Below are positions 40,943 through 49,933 of a DNA stretch of 64,000 bases, one piece after another. The translations under genes and the position numbers were made by a program. Below the pieces are notes generated by a model. That model saw only the letters and a program-made list of their open reading frames with translations. It did not search any database and had not been told where the DNA came from. Within the stretch, counting starts at the first letter, position 1; each line of letters begins with the position of its first letter. Origin of the DNA: PALSA-505 sp963699015 (GTDB taxonomy: Bacteria; Actinomycetota; Actinomycetes; Streptosporangiales; Streptosporangiaceae); NCBI GenBank assembly GCA_963699015.1, contig CAVOSX010000001.1, positions 558,001 to 622,000 of the forward strand, written 5' to 3'.

Positions 40943-42677
40943 GGAAGTCCGGATCACCGGGCTCGGGGTGATCGATGACGTGGTCCTCGAGCCGTCACCC
41001 GGGCTCACCGTGGTCACCGGGGAGACCGGGGCGGGGAAGACCATGGTGGTGACCGGGCTCGGCCTGCTGTTCGGCGGCCGCGGCGACCCGGCGCGGGTCC
41101 GGCCGGGCGCGGACCGGGCCACGGTGGAAGGGCGGCTGCGCATCGACCCGGCCGGCCACGTCGCCGAGCAGGTGGGTGAGGCTGGCGGCGAGCTCGACGA
41201 TGGCGGCCAGTCCCTGGTCGTCAGCCGTTCGGTATCGGCGGAGGGACGGTCGCGCGCGTACGCCGGCGGCCGCGCGGTGCCGGTGTCGCTGCTCACCTAC
41301 CTTGCCGACGAGCTGGTGGCGGTGCACGGCCAGGCCGACCAGCAGCAGCTGCTCAAGCCTGCCAGGCAGCGCGCCGCGCTGGACAAGTACGCGGGCGACA
41401 AGCTGGCGGCGGTGCTGGCCGAGTACCAGCGGGCCTTCCACCGCCACCGTGAGGTGAGCGACAGGCTCACCGAGCTGACCGCGCGCGCCCGCGACCGGGA
41501 CCAGGAGGCAGCCGAGCTGCGCGCCGGCCTGGACGAGATCGGGCGGCTGGAGCCGGCCGAGGGCGAGGACGCGGACCTGCTGGCCGAGGAGGAGCGGCTC
41601 GCGCACGCCGATGCCCTGCACGCGGCCGCGACCGCGGCGCATCAGGCGCTGGCCGGTGACCCGGCGGCCGGCGGCTACGAGGGGGCGGACGCGGCAGCGC
41701 TGCTGACCGGGGCCAGGCAGGCGCTTGACGGCGTCTCGGAGCACGACACGGCCCTGGCCGCCCTGGCCGGCCGCCTGACCGAGGTGGAGTACGTCGTCGC
41801 CGACATGGCGGTCGAGCTGGCCTCCTACGCCCAGTCCGTGGAGGCCGACCCGGCCAGGCTGGCGGTCGTGCAGGAGCGGCGCGCAGAGCTGGGGCGGCTG
41901 GTCCGGATGCTCGGCAGCCGCGGCGACGGCAGAGCCGACCTCGCGTCGGTGCTGGCCTGGGCGCGGGAGGCATCGGGCCGCCTGGCCGAGCTTGACGGCG
42001 CCGACGACCTGGTATCCGCGCTTGCCGCCGAGGAGGCCGAGCTCGCGGCCCAGGCCGGCGACCTGGCCGCGCGGCTGACCGAGCTGCGCGGCCAGGCCGC
42101 GGACCGGTTCGCCGCCGCCGTGACCGCCGAGCTCACCGCGCTGGCCATGCCGCACGCGCGGCTGACCGCGGCGATCACGCCGGCCAGCGAGCCCGGTCCG
42201 TATGGCCGGGATGAGGTGGAGATCCGGCTCGCCGCCCATCCGGGCGCACCGGAGCTGCCGCTGCACAGGGGCGCCTCCGGCGGTGAACTGTCCCGGGTGA
42301 TGCTGGCCATCGAGGTGGTGTTCGCGGGGGCCGACCCGGTGCCGACGTTCGTGTTCGACGAGGTCGACGCAGGCGTGGGCGGCCGGGCGGCGGTGGAGGT
42401 CGGCCGGCGCCTGGCCCGGCTGGCCCGCCTGGCCCAGGTGATCGTGGTCACCCACCTGCCGCAGGTCGCGGCCTTCGCCGACACGCACCTGGTGGTGGAG
42501 AAGGCCGACGACGGCTCGGTCACCAGCAGCGGCGTCGTCCACCTGGACGGGGGGAGCCGGGTGCGCGAGCTGTCCCGGATGCTGGCGGGCCTGGAGGACT
42601 CCGAGCTTGGCCAGGCGCATGCCGAGGAACTGCTTGGCCTGGCCGCCGCGGACCGCGCCGGGCTGGCAAGCTCGTGA
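40935..42677 (+). CDS. recN: DNA repair protein RecN
   Basis: SMC-like ATPase in double-strand break repair. Walker A GETGAGKT is at residues 29-36, two Ala/Glu/Leu-rich coiled-coil arms fill the middle, and the ABC signature GASGGELSRVMLA and Walker B FVFDEVDAGVGG are near residue 455-480. The length of 580 aa is usual. ATG 40935 overlaps the nadK end; GAGGAGG lies about twelve bases upstream. It is convergent with egtD across a hairpin. Confidence 0.96.
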   Translation: MLEEVRITGLGVIDDVVLEPSPGLTVVTGETGAGKTMVVTGLGLLFGGRGDPARVRPGADRATVEGRLRIDPAGHVAEQVGEAGGELDDGGQSLVVSRSVSAEGRSRAYAGGRAVPVSLLTYLADELVAVHGQADQQQLLKPARQRAALDKYAGDKLAAVLAEYQRAFHRHREVSDRLTELTARARDRDQEAAELRAGLDEIGRLEPAEGEDADLLAEEERLAHADALHAAATAAHQALAGDPAAGGYEGADAAALLTGARQALDGVSEHDTALAALAGRLTEVEYVVADMAVELASYAQSVEADPARLAVVQERRAELGRLVRMLGSRGDGRADLASVLAWAREASGRLAELDGADDLVSALAAEEAELAAQAGDLAARLTELRGQAADRFAAAVTAELTALAMPHARLTAAITPASEPGPYGRDEVEIRLAAHPGAPELPLHRGASGGELSRVMLAIEVVFAGADPVPTFVFDEVDAGVGGRAAVEVGRRLARLARLAQVIVVTHLPQVAAFADTHLVVEKADDGSVTSSGVVHLDGGSRVRELSRMLAGLEDSELGQAHAEELLGLAAADRAGLASS

Positions 42678-42693
42678 CCGGCGGCCGGCCGCG

Positions 42694-42709
42694 GGCCGGG
42701 AGACCGGCC
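42694..42709. terminator. Hairpin between convergent recN and egtD
   Basis: GGCCGG, loop GAGA, CCGGCC, with further GC-rich pairing outside. It is in the 45-base gap between two stops and could end transcripts in both directions. Confidence 0.45.
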
Positions 42710-42722
42710 GGGGGCCGCGGCG

Positions 42723-43703
42723 CTAGACGGGCTCGGACAGCGACAGGCCGAATAGTCCCTGCGGATCGGTCCACCAGGACCGCAGCGCGAACCCGGCGGC
42801 CGCGAGTTCCTCCTCGACGCCCTCGCGCCGGAACTTGGCCGACACCTCGGTCCGCATCTCCTCGCCCGCGGCGAACCCGACGGTCAGGCCGATCGCGGGC
42901 AGCCGCACCTGCTGCGCGACCGACGAGCGCAGCCGCATCTCAATCCACTCGGCCCGCGCGTCCCACAGCGCTACGTGCTCGAAGGCATCCAGATCGAAGT
43001 CGGCGCCGAGCTCGGCGTTCAGCACCGCCAGCACGTTCTTGTTGAACGCGGCGGTTACGCCCGCCGGGTCGTCGTAGGCGGCCACCAGGACGGCCGGATC
43101 CTTGACCAGGTCGGTGCCGAGCAGCAGCGTGTCGCCGCCGCCGGCGGTGCCCCGGATCCTGGTCAGGAACTGCGCGCGCTCAGCGGGCAGCATGTTGCCG
43201 ATGGTGCTGCCGAGGAAGGCGATCATCCGTGGCGACTGCCCGTCGTCGCCGGCTGGCAGCCCGAGATGGTGCTCGAAATCGGACACCATGGCGTGCACGG
43301 ACAGGTCCGGGTACTCGGCCAGCAGCCGGCGCCCGGCATCGGCCAGCGCGGTCTCGCTGACGTCCACCGGGACGTAGCTGCGCAGGGTTCCGGCCGCGCG
43401 CAGCGCGTCCAGCAGCAGCCTGGTCTTGTCCGAGGAGCCGGAGCCGAGCTCGACCAGGGTACGCGCCCGGCTCGCCGCCGCGATCTGGCCGGCGGCCGCG
43501 CGCAGGATGGCCCGCTCGGCGCTGGTCGGGTAGTACTCCGGCAGTTCGGTGATCTTCTCGAACAGCGCGCTGCCGGTGGCGTCGTAGAACCACTTGGGCG
43601 GCAGCGACTTCGGCGTCGCGGTCAGGCCGGCCCTGGCGTCCTCGCGCAGCGCGCGGGCCAGGAAGTCCGGCGGCAGCAGCCGCTCGATCCGCAGTCCGGT
43701 CAT
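42723..43703 (-). CDS. egtD: L-histidine N-alpha-methyltransferase (ergothioneine)
   Basis: EgtD trimethylates histidine to hercynine with three SAM, the first committed step of ergothioneine. Landmarks: KSLPPKWFYDATGSALFE near residue 25, ITELPEYYPTSAE, the SAM motif ELGSGSSDKT, FLGSTIGNM, LLGTDLVKD, and the C-terminal RTEVSAKF. Length is 326 aa. The frame is open far upstream, but the protein starts at ATG 43703, four bases inside the egtB end (ATGA). Confidence 0.95.
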   Translation of the reverse strand: MTGLRIERLLPPDFLARALREDARAGLTATPKSLPPKWFYDATGSALFEKITELPEYYPTSAERAILRAAAGQIAAASRARTLVELGSGSSDKTRLLLDALRAAGTLRSYVPVDVSETALADAGRRLLAEYPDLSVHAMVSDFEHHLGLPAGDDGQSPRMIAFLGSTIGNMLPAERAQFLTRIRGTAGGGDTLLLGTDLVKDPAVLVAAYDDPAGVTAAFNKNVLAVLNAELGADFDLDAFEHVALWDARAEWIEMRLRSSVAQQVRLPAIGLTVGFAAGEEMRTEVSAKFRREGVEEELAAAGFALRSWWTDPQGLFGLSLSEPV

Positions 43704-45043
43704 CGGCTTGCGTTCCTCCCGTGCCCCCGGCCGGCCTCGCCGTCGCGGGCGGTGCGGAACCCGGCGAAGATCTGGCGCCGGACCGGGTAGTCCCAGTTGC
43801 GGAACGTGCCGCGGCAGGCCACCGGGCCGACCGCGAACGACCCGCCGCGCAGCACCTTGTGCTCGCGGCCGAAGAACACCTCGGAGTACTCCCGGTACGG
43901 CCACGCCGAGAACCCGGGATAGGGCAGGAAATCGCTCGCGGTCCACTCCCATACGTCGCCGATGAGCTGGCGAGCCCCGGACGGGGCCGCGCCCTCGGGA
44001 TACGAGCCGGCCGGGGCCGGCCGCAGGTGCCGCTGGCCCAGGTTGGCCAGCTCCGGCGCGGGCGGGGCGTCCCCCCACGGGTAGCGCCGGGACACCCCGG
44101 TCACCGGGTCGAGCCGCGCGGCCTTCTCCCATTCGGCCTCGGTGGGCAGCCGGCGGCCCGCCCACCGCGCGTACGCATCGGCCTCGTACCAGGACACGTG
44201 CAGCACCGGCTCGGCCGGGGGCACCGGCTCGGTCACGCCGAACCTGGTCCGCACCCACTGGCTGCCGTCCCGGCGCCAGTACAGCGGGGCGGCCAGGCCG
44301 GCCCGCTGCCGGTGCTCCCAGCCCGCCCGGCTCCACCAGCGCGGCTCGTCGTAGCCGCCGTCGGCGATGAACTCGGTGTAGCCGGCGTTGGTCACCGGCA
44401 CCGTGTCGAGGAAGAACGGGGGCACGTCCACCCGGTGCGCGGGCCGCTCGTTGTCCAGCGCCCAGGGCTCATCGGACGTGCCCATCGTGAACGGCCCGCC
44501 AGGCACGAACACCTCGGTCGGCAGGCCGATGGCGTCGGGCGGCGGCGGGCCCGGCGGCGGCGCGGCCAGCGCCTGGGCCCCGCGCCTGAGCTGATGGGTG
44601 ATGAGCATGGTCTCGTCGTGCTGCTGCTCGTGCTGCGCGATCATGCCGAACGCGAACCCGCTGGTGACCAGCGGGGCACCGGTGAATGGAGCCGCCCCGA
44701 GCAGGTCCAGCACCCGGCCCCGGACCTCGCTCGCGTACCGGCGGGCATCGGCCGGCGGCAGCAGCGGCAGGGTCGGCCGCTCGGCTCGCGGATGCTCGAA
44801 CGCGTCGTAGAGCGGGTCGATCTGCGGGTGCATGGGCTCGCGGCCGCCGACCGTGCGCAGCAGCCAGAGCTCTTCCTGGTTGGCGATGTGCGCGAGGTCC
44901 CAGACCAGCGGCGACATGAGCGGCGAGTGCTGCCGGATCAGGTCGTCGTCGTCTACGCAGTCGGTCAGCCCGCTGGTGCGGACCCGGGCGGCGATCAGCT
45001 CGCCCGCGATCCGCTCCCGGAGTGCTTCGGCGTCGGCCGTCAT
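43700..45043 (-). CDS. egtB: Hercynine oxygenase (sulfoxide synthase)
   Basis: EgtB uses iron and oxygen to join hercynine to gamma-glutamylcysteine (or cysteine) as a sulfoxide. The N-terminal DinB-like part supplies three histidines for iron: His-52 in LAHIANQEE and His-138/His-142 in QHEQQHDETM, the same spacing as in known EgtB. The C-terminal part is a formylglycine-generating-enzyme-like fold (GGPFTMGT, HVSWYEADAYARWAG, LPTEAEWEKAAR, DVWEWT, GGSFA). Length is 447 aa. It overlaps egtD by four bases with no egtC between them. Confidence 0.95.
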   Translation of the reverse strand: MTADAEALRERIAGELIAARVRTSGLTDCVDDDDLIRQHSPLMSPLVWDLAHIANQEELWLLRTVGGREPMHPQIDPLYDAFEHPRAERPTLPLLPPADARRYASEVRGRVLDLLGAAPFTGAPLVTSGFAFGMIAQHEQQHDETMLITHQLRRGAQALAAPPPGPPPPDAIGLPTEVFVPGGPFTMGTSDEPWALDNERPAHRVDVPPFFLDTVPVTNAGYTEFIADGGYDEPRWWSRAGWEHRQRAGLAAPLYWRRDGSQWVRTRFGVTEPVPPAEPVLHVSWYEADAYARWAGRRLPTEAEWEKAARLDPVTGVSRRYPWGDAPPAPELANLGQRHLRPAPAGSYPEGAAPSGARQLIGDVWEWTASDFLPYPGFSAWPYREYSEVFFGREHKVLRGGSFAVGPVACRGTFRNWDYPVRRQIFAGFRTARDGEAGRGHGRNASR

Positions 45044-45056
45044 CTGCTCTCCCTCA

Positions 45057-46517
45057 TCATTCGCTGGCCGGCCGCCCGCCGGCCAGCCTGTCGTCGGCCG
45101 GGCAGCGGCCGTTCAGCACGTAGCGTTCGGCGAATCCGGCTACCGCGCGCCGCACCCGGGCCGGCGCGCTGGCCCGGCCTAGAGCCTCGTCCGCGGCCTC
45201 GAAACAGGCACGGCTGGCGCGGCTGAGCGCGGGGTCGGCCGGCCCGTGCCGGGCGGCGCGCAGCCACGGATCCGCCTCGGGTCGCCGGGACCGGGCGGAC
45301 CCGGGGCCGGGCCCGTGCCACAGCGGCTCGGCCGCGGCCATGGCCGCGTCCGCTGCCTTCGGGTCGTCGAGCAGGGCCGTGGCCACGGCGGTGGGCACGA
45401 TCCAGTCGTCGGCCGGCTGCGCGTCGATCATGCGCAGCTCCAGGTGACCGTGCGGGCGCACCGGCGGGAACAGCGTGGACAGGTGGTAGGTCAGGTCGTC
45501 CGCGGTAGGGCGGCGCTCGCCGGCTCCCCGCAGCCAGGCGCGGAAGGTCAGCCCCGGCGGCGCAGTCCAGCCTGACGGGCTGTCCCGCCGGATGCACATG
45601 AGCTCCGCATCCAGGGCGTAGGCCGTCCAGGTGTCACGCGGATCCCGGCTGCCGGCCCCGGCCGGGTGGCCGCCCGCGGCGCTGTCCGGCTCGGCCCCGG
45701 CCGGCGCCCGGGTGCGGCCGGGGTCCAGCCGTGACCACACGGCCTGCCGGGTGGACCGCCAGCCCGACGCGCGCCCGCGGCGCAGCGGCGAGTTCGCGAA
45801 CGCTGCCACCAGCACCGGGCCAACAGCGTGCAGCAGCTTCCAGCGCGACCGGTAACCCGCCGCGCTGCCGTTCTCGTCACCCGCGTCCAGGCAGACCTGG
45901 ACGGAGGCGGTGTTGCACATCATGACCCGCCCCCAGGGCCCGCGCCGGTCGAAGAACTCCTCCATGGCCGCGTAACGCGGCAGGTCGAGGACGCGGTGGG
46001 GCGGGCGGATGGGATCGATGCCGTCGCCGGACAGCGTCAGGCCCGCGGCGCGGACCGCGTCGCGCAGCGCGGCCAGATCCGCGCCGGCCGCGGTGATGCA
46101 GCCGGCGAGGCTAGTGGCGGGCGCGGAGCTGAGCTCCAGCTGACCGCCTGGTTCGGTAGTGATCATCCCCCCGCGGGGAAGGGCGGCGCGGGGGTTCCCG
46201 GTGGACAGGCCGGCCACTGCCCGCAGGACCCGATCCGCTTGCACCGGCAGGGCCGGGTCGCGGCGGTCACTGACCAGCCATTCGAGTTCGACGCCGACCC
46301 GGCCGGGCGGGCCGGTCTTGAAGCAGATGCCGTGAACGTGTGCCTCCGCGTCCTCCTCTGACAGCGGCGGGCCGCCCGGTGTCCCTGGGCCGTGCGCCGG
46401 GGCGCACGAGATCACCCCCCCGGCAGCCGCGGGGGCAGCAGGGGGGTGGTGGTTCCCGTAGCTGATCAGGGCGCGGGTGCTCCGTTCTGGTCGCCGCGTT
46501 CTGGTCGCCGTCCCCAC
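45057..46517 (-). CDS. egtA: Ergothioneine glutamate-cysteine ligase EgtA
   Basis: Makes gamma-glutamylcysteine for EgtB. It belongs to the glutamate-cysteine ligase 2 family: GVELEWLVSD (substrate Glu region), TTEPGGQLELSSAP, MCNTASVQVCLDAG, WKLLHAVGPVLVAAFANSPL and HLELRMIDAQPADDW are diagnostic. The length of 486 aa includes ~60 residues before the conserved domain. GTG 46517 is the first start but its ribosome site is weak, so a later start is possible. It ends 13 bases before egtB, so egtA-B-D form one operon. Confidence 0.93.
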   Translation of the reverse strand: MGTATRTRRPERSTRALISYGNHHPPAAPAAAGGVISCAPAHGPGTPGGPPLSEEDAEAHVHGICFKTGPPGRVGVELEWLVSDRRDPALPVQADRVLRAVAGLSTGNPRAALPRGGMITTEPGGQLELSSAPATSLAGCITAAGADLAALRDAVRAAGLTLSGDGIDPIRPPHRVLDLPRYAAMEEFFDRRGPWGRVMMCNTASVQVCLDAGDENGSAAGYRSRWKLLHAVGPVLVAAFANSPLRRGRASGWRSTRQAVWSRLDPGRTRAPAGAEPDSAAGGHPAGAGSRDPRDTWTAYALDAELMCIRRDSPSGWTAPPGLTFRAWLRGAGERRPTADDLTYHLSTLFPPVRPHGHLELRMIDAQPADDWIVPTAVATALLDDPKAADAAMAAAEPLWHGPGPGSARSRRPEADPWLRAARHGPADPALSRASRACFEAADEALGRASAPARVRRAVAGFAERYVLNGRCPADDRLAGGRPASE

Positions 46518-46692
46518 CCTGCCATACGGAGCGAGCCCGCTGGCAACCTGGGGACGGCGTCGGACACCTGTCCAAGGTAGCGCGGGGATACGACAATCCG
46601 GTCCGGCCGCGGCGCGGGCGCGGTCCGCGGTGACACGTCGTGATTGCGACTGTGGCCGCTGCTATCCGGCCTGTCTGGCAGGATGGAACGCG

Positions 46693-47886
46693 ATGAAGAG
46701 CCCGTCACGCCTCATCCCCTGGGCCCGCCGCGGCCGGTCGGATGACCTGCCCGCGGTGATCGGCTCCGCGCGCCTGGACCACCGGACCAAGGATCTCACG
46801 AAGCGCTTGTCCCCTGGCGATATCGCCATCATCGATCACGGGGACCTGGACCGGGTGAGCGCGGACGCGCTGATCAACTGCCACGTGGCGGCCGTGGTGA
46901 ACGTCGCGCCCAGCATCACCGGCCGGTATCCCAACCTGGGGCCGCAGCGGCTGATCGAGGCGGGCATTCCGCTCGTCAACAACGTGGGCCCTGACGTGTT
47001 CGCCCGGGTGTCGGACGGCCAGACGGTATGGCTGGATAGTAACTGCCTGTATCTGGCCGACGAGGTCGTCGCCCAGGGGACGCTGCAGGACAAGGACTCG
47101 GTGGCCGAGGCCGAAGCCGAGGCCAAGGCCGGCCTGGCCACCCAGCTCGAGGCGTTCGTGGCCAACACGATGGACTACCTCAAGCGCGAGCGCGATCTGC
47201 TCATCGAGGGCGTCGGGGTCCCTGACCTGCGCACCAAGCTGACCGGCCGGCACGTGCTCGTCGTCGTCCGCGGCTATCACTACCGCGAGGACCTGACCGT
47301 GCTGCGGGGCTACATCCGCGAGTACAAGCCGGTCATGGTCGGCGTGGACGGCGGCGCGGACGCGCTGCTGGAGGCCGGGCACAAGCCGGACATCATCGTC
47401 GGCGACATGGACTCGATCTCCGATGCGGCGCTGCGCTGCGGAGCCGAGCTGGTCGTGCACGCCTATCCCGACGGCCGGGCGCCCGGCCTGGCCCGGGTCC
47501 AGGACCTGGGCATGGACTGCGCGCTCTTTCCTGCGGCAGGGACCAGCGAAGATATAGCGCTGCTGCTCGCCGACGACAAGGGCGCCAGCCTCATCGTCGC
47601 GGTCGGTACCCGGTTCTCCCTGGTCGAGTTCCTGGACAAGGGGCGGTCGGGGGCGGCCAGCACGTTTCTCACCCGGCTCCGAGTGGGCGGTACCCTGGTC
47701 GAGCCCAAGGGTGTCAGCCAGCTCTACCGGAACCGCATCTCCGGCTGGGCACTGATCGCCCTCGCTCTGGCCGCGCTGGTGACCATCATGGTGGCCGTGG
47801 GATTCTCGCCCGCGGGCCCCATCTTGGGTCATTACCTCGGCGCCAAGTGGGATCAATTCGTCTACTGGCTGACCGGACTGTTCTAG
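46693..47886 (+). CDS. steA: Cytokinetic ring protein SteA
   Basis: 397 aa. The central domain has a thiamine-pyrophosphokinase-like fold (VGVDGGADALLEAGHKPDIIVGDMDSISD, with the GDMDS motif). A single membrane helix follows near the C-terminus (WALIALALAALVTIMVAVGF). In Corynebacterium SteA works with SteB at the division septum in the cell-separation pathway; Rv1697 of M. tuberculosis is the same family. ATG 46693 has GGATGG upstream. The stop shares one base with the steB start (TAGTG). Confidence 0.9.
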   Translation: MKSPSRLIPWARRGRSDDLPAVIGSARLDHRTKDLTKRLSPGDIAIIDHGDLDRVSADALINCHVAAVVNVAPSITGRYPNLGPQRLIEAGIPLVNNVGPDVFARVSDGQTVWLDSNCLYLADEVVAQGTLQDKDSVAEAEAEAKAGLATQLEAFVANTMDYLKRERDLLIEGVGVPDLRTKLTGRHVLVVVRGYHYREDLTVLRGYIREYKPVMVGVDGGADALLEAGHKPDIIVGDMDSISDAALRCGAELVVHAYPDGRAPGLARVQDLGMDCALFPAAGTSEDIALLLADDKGASLIVAVGTRFSLVEFLDKGRSGAASTFLTRLRVGGTLVEPKGVSQLYRNRISGWALIALALAALVTIMVAVGFSPAGPILGHYLGAKWDQFVYWLTGLF

Positions 47887-48983
47887 TGATTGATTTTCGT
47901 TACCACGTGGTCTCAGTCGTGGCCGTGTTCCTGGCCCTGGCGATCGGGATCGTGCTCGGCTCCACCGAGCTGCAGGGAACCACGATTGACGTGCTGAGAA
48001 ACACGTCACAGCAGATAAAGAACCAGTACGACGCGACGCACGCCAGGAACGTCGAGCTGATCCAGCAGGCGAGTGCGGACCAGGCGGTCGCGCAGGCTGC
48101 CGAGCCCGCGGTGCTCCACGGCCTGCTGAGCGGCCAGCGCGTCGTGCTGGTCGGCGCGCCGGGGGCGCCCGGACCGGTCGTCACCGGCGTCACGTCGGCG
48201 CTGCGTCTGGCCGGGGCGACGGTGACCGGCCAGGTGAACCTGCAGCCGAAGCTGCTCGACGCGAGCCAGGACAACCAGCAGTTCCTGACTCAGCTGGTGC
48301 AGCAGCTGGCGGCGCCTGGTGCCGTGCCGGGCAACGGGACCGGGCTGCAGCAGGCGGCAAAGCTGCTCGGCAGCGCGATCCTGACCAGGAGCACCGACCC
48401 GAACGGCAGCACGCCGGGCAGCACGCCGGGGACCAGCGCGCAGACCAGCGCCCGCGCCATACTGGAGAGCTACGCGCAGGCCGGCCTGCTGAGCATCAGC
48501 GGCCGGCCGTTCGTCCCGGCCACGCTCGCCGTCGTGATCGCGCCGTCCGCCCCGCCGGCCGGCGGCGTCTCCGACCCGGCCAACCAGGGCCTGATCACCC
48601 TGGCCCAGCAACTGGACGCGGCCGGCCTCGGCACCGTGGTAGCCGGCTCGGCCAGCGCCTCGGGGTCGGGCAGCGTGATCGATGCGCTGCGCGGCAGCAC
48701 GGCCGCCGGGCAGATATCGACCGTGGATAACGCCGACACCGTCACCGGCCAGATCGTCACCGTCTGGGCCCTGGCCGATGCGCTGGCCGGCCGCCCGGCC
48801 GGCAGCTACGGCCCGCAGGCCGGGGACAATGCGGCCGCGCCCACCCCGGCGCCCACCCCCTCGGCCCCGGCGACCTCCGCGCCGCCCGCCGGGACCCCGG
48901 GAAAGAACGGCAGGACCGCCACCGCGGGCAAGAACTCCGGCCGGGGCAGCCCGACCCCGGAGTCGTCGCGGGGCAAGTCATGA
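47886..48983 (+). CDS. steB: SteB / MctB-family membrane protein
   Basis: An N-terminal membrane helix (YHVVSVVAVFLALAIGIVLG, residues ~5-24) is followed by a coiled-coil stretch and a large outside domain, then a Pro/Ala/Gly-rich tail. The M. tuberculosis member Rv1698 was described as the copper-related protein MctB; the Corynebacterium member is SteB, partner of SteA. The length is 365 aa. GTG 47886 is chosen because VIDFRYHVVS is the conserved start and it overlaps the steA stop; upstream in-frame codons lie inside steA. Confidence 0.88.
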   Translation: MIDFRYHVVSVVAVFLALAIGIVLGSTELQGTTIDVLRNTSQQIKNQYDATHARNVELIQQASADQAVAQAAEPAVLHGLLSGQRVVLVGAPGAPGPVVTGVTSALRLAGATVTGQVNLQPKLLDASQDNQQFLTQLVQQLAAPGAVPGNGTGLQQAAKLLGSAILTRSTDPNGSTPGSTPGTSAQTSARAILESYAQAGLLSISGRPFVPATLAVVIAPSAPPAGGVSDPANQGLITLAQQLDAAGLGTVVAGSASASGSGSVIDALRGSTAAGQISTVDNADTVTGQIVTVWALADALAGRPAGSYGPQAGDNAAAPTPAPTPSAPATSAPPAGTPGKNGRTATAGKNSGRGSPTPESSRGKS

Positions 48984-49933
48984 CCCGCGGCGGGACCGTG
49001 ACGGCCGGGCTCGCCGCCGCGGCAGTCTCGGCAGTCTCGGCCCGCGCCGCCTACGCCGCGCTGGCCCGCAGGCCACCCGGCGGGCCGGACACCTGGGCGC
49101 GCACCAACCACCGCGGCGAGCCGGTCACCCTGGTCGAGGGGCCTGCGGCCGCCGCGGCCGCCGCGGCGGCTGCCGCGGTCACGCCCGGCCTGCCGGGGCG
49201 GGTCCGGGCCGGGCTGGCCGTCGCGGGCGCCGGGGCCGCCGCGTTCGGCTGCTACGACGACCTGGCCGGGAGCGGGGACCGCCGGGGATTCCGCGGTCAC
49301 CTGGGCGCGCTGGCCCGGGGGGAGGTGACCAGCGGCGCCGTGAAGCTGGCCGGCATCGGTGCCGCGGGGCTCTGCGCGGCCGCGCTGCTCGGCGGCCGGC
49401 CCGCGGACATCGTGATCAACACCGGGCTGACGGCCGGCGGCGCGAACCTGCTGAACTTGTTTGACCTGCGCCCTGGCCGGGCGATCAAGGTGATCCTGGC
49501 CTCCGGCGCGCTGCTCGCCGCCGGGGCGCCGGGACCGGCCCGCGGCACAGCCAGCCGCGCGATCGCTGCCCCAGCCGGCGCCGCGCTGGCGATGCTGCCC
49601 GAGGACCTGGGCGAGCGGGCGATGCTCGGCGACGCGGGGGCGAACGCGCTCGGCGGCATGCTCGGTGCCGCGGCCGCAGCCAGCCTGCCGCGCCCGGCCA
49701 GGGTCGCGCTGCTCGCCGGTATCGCGGCCCTGACCGCGGCCAGCGAGGTCATCAGCTTCACCAAGGTCATCGAGCGCACCCCCCCGCTCCGCTGGCTCGA
49801 CATGCTCGGCCGCAGGCCGGCCGCCGGGCCGGGGCTGCGCCGCGTCAAGGCCGCCGTCGCGGCCGAGATCCTGGAGGCGGACCGGTGGCGCGCTCCGGAC
49901 GGACCGGAACGGGCCGCCGCCGACCTGCCGTGA
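48980..49933 (+). CDS. WecA/MraY-like polyprenyl-phosphate sugar-phosphate transferase homologue
   Basis: 317 aa, mostly hydrophobic with about eight to ten membrane segments. It has the acidic motif CYDDLAGSGDRRGFRGHL (DD motif of the family), NLLNLFDLRPGRAIK in place of the usual N-x-x-N-x-x-DGLDGL, and GDAGANALGG near the third conserved loop. The key acidic residues are kept but the second motif is changed to DLRPGRA, so this is a divergent branch. It may link a sugar-phosphate to undecaprenyl phosphate. ATG 48980 overlaps the steB stop (ATGA); its end overlaps the MurJ-like gene. Confidence 0.78.
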   Translation: MTRGGTVTAGLAAAAVSAVSARAAYAALARRPPGGPDTWARTNHRGEPVTLVEGPAAAAAAAAAAAVTPGLPGRVRAGLAVAGAGAAAFGCYDDLAGSGDRRGFRGHLGALARGEVTSGAVKLAGIGAAGLCAAALLGGRPADIVINTGLTAGGANLLNLFDLRPGRAIKVILASGALLAAGAPGPARGTASRAIAAPAGAALAMLPEDLGERAMLGDAGANALGGMLGAAAAASLPRPARVALLAGIAALTAASEVISFTKVIERTPPLRWLDMLGRRPAAGPGLRRVKAAVAAEILEADRWRAPDGPERAAADLP

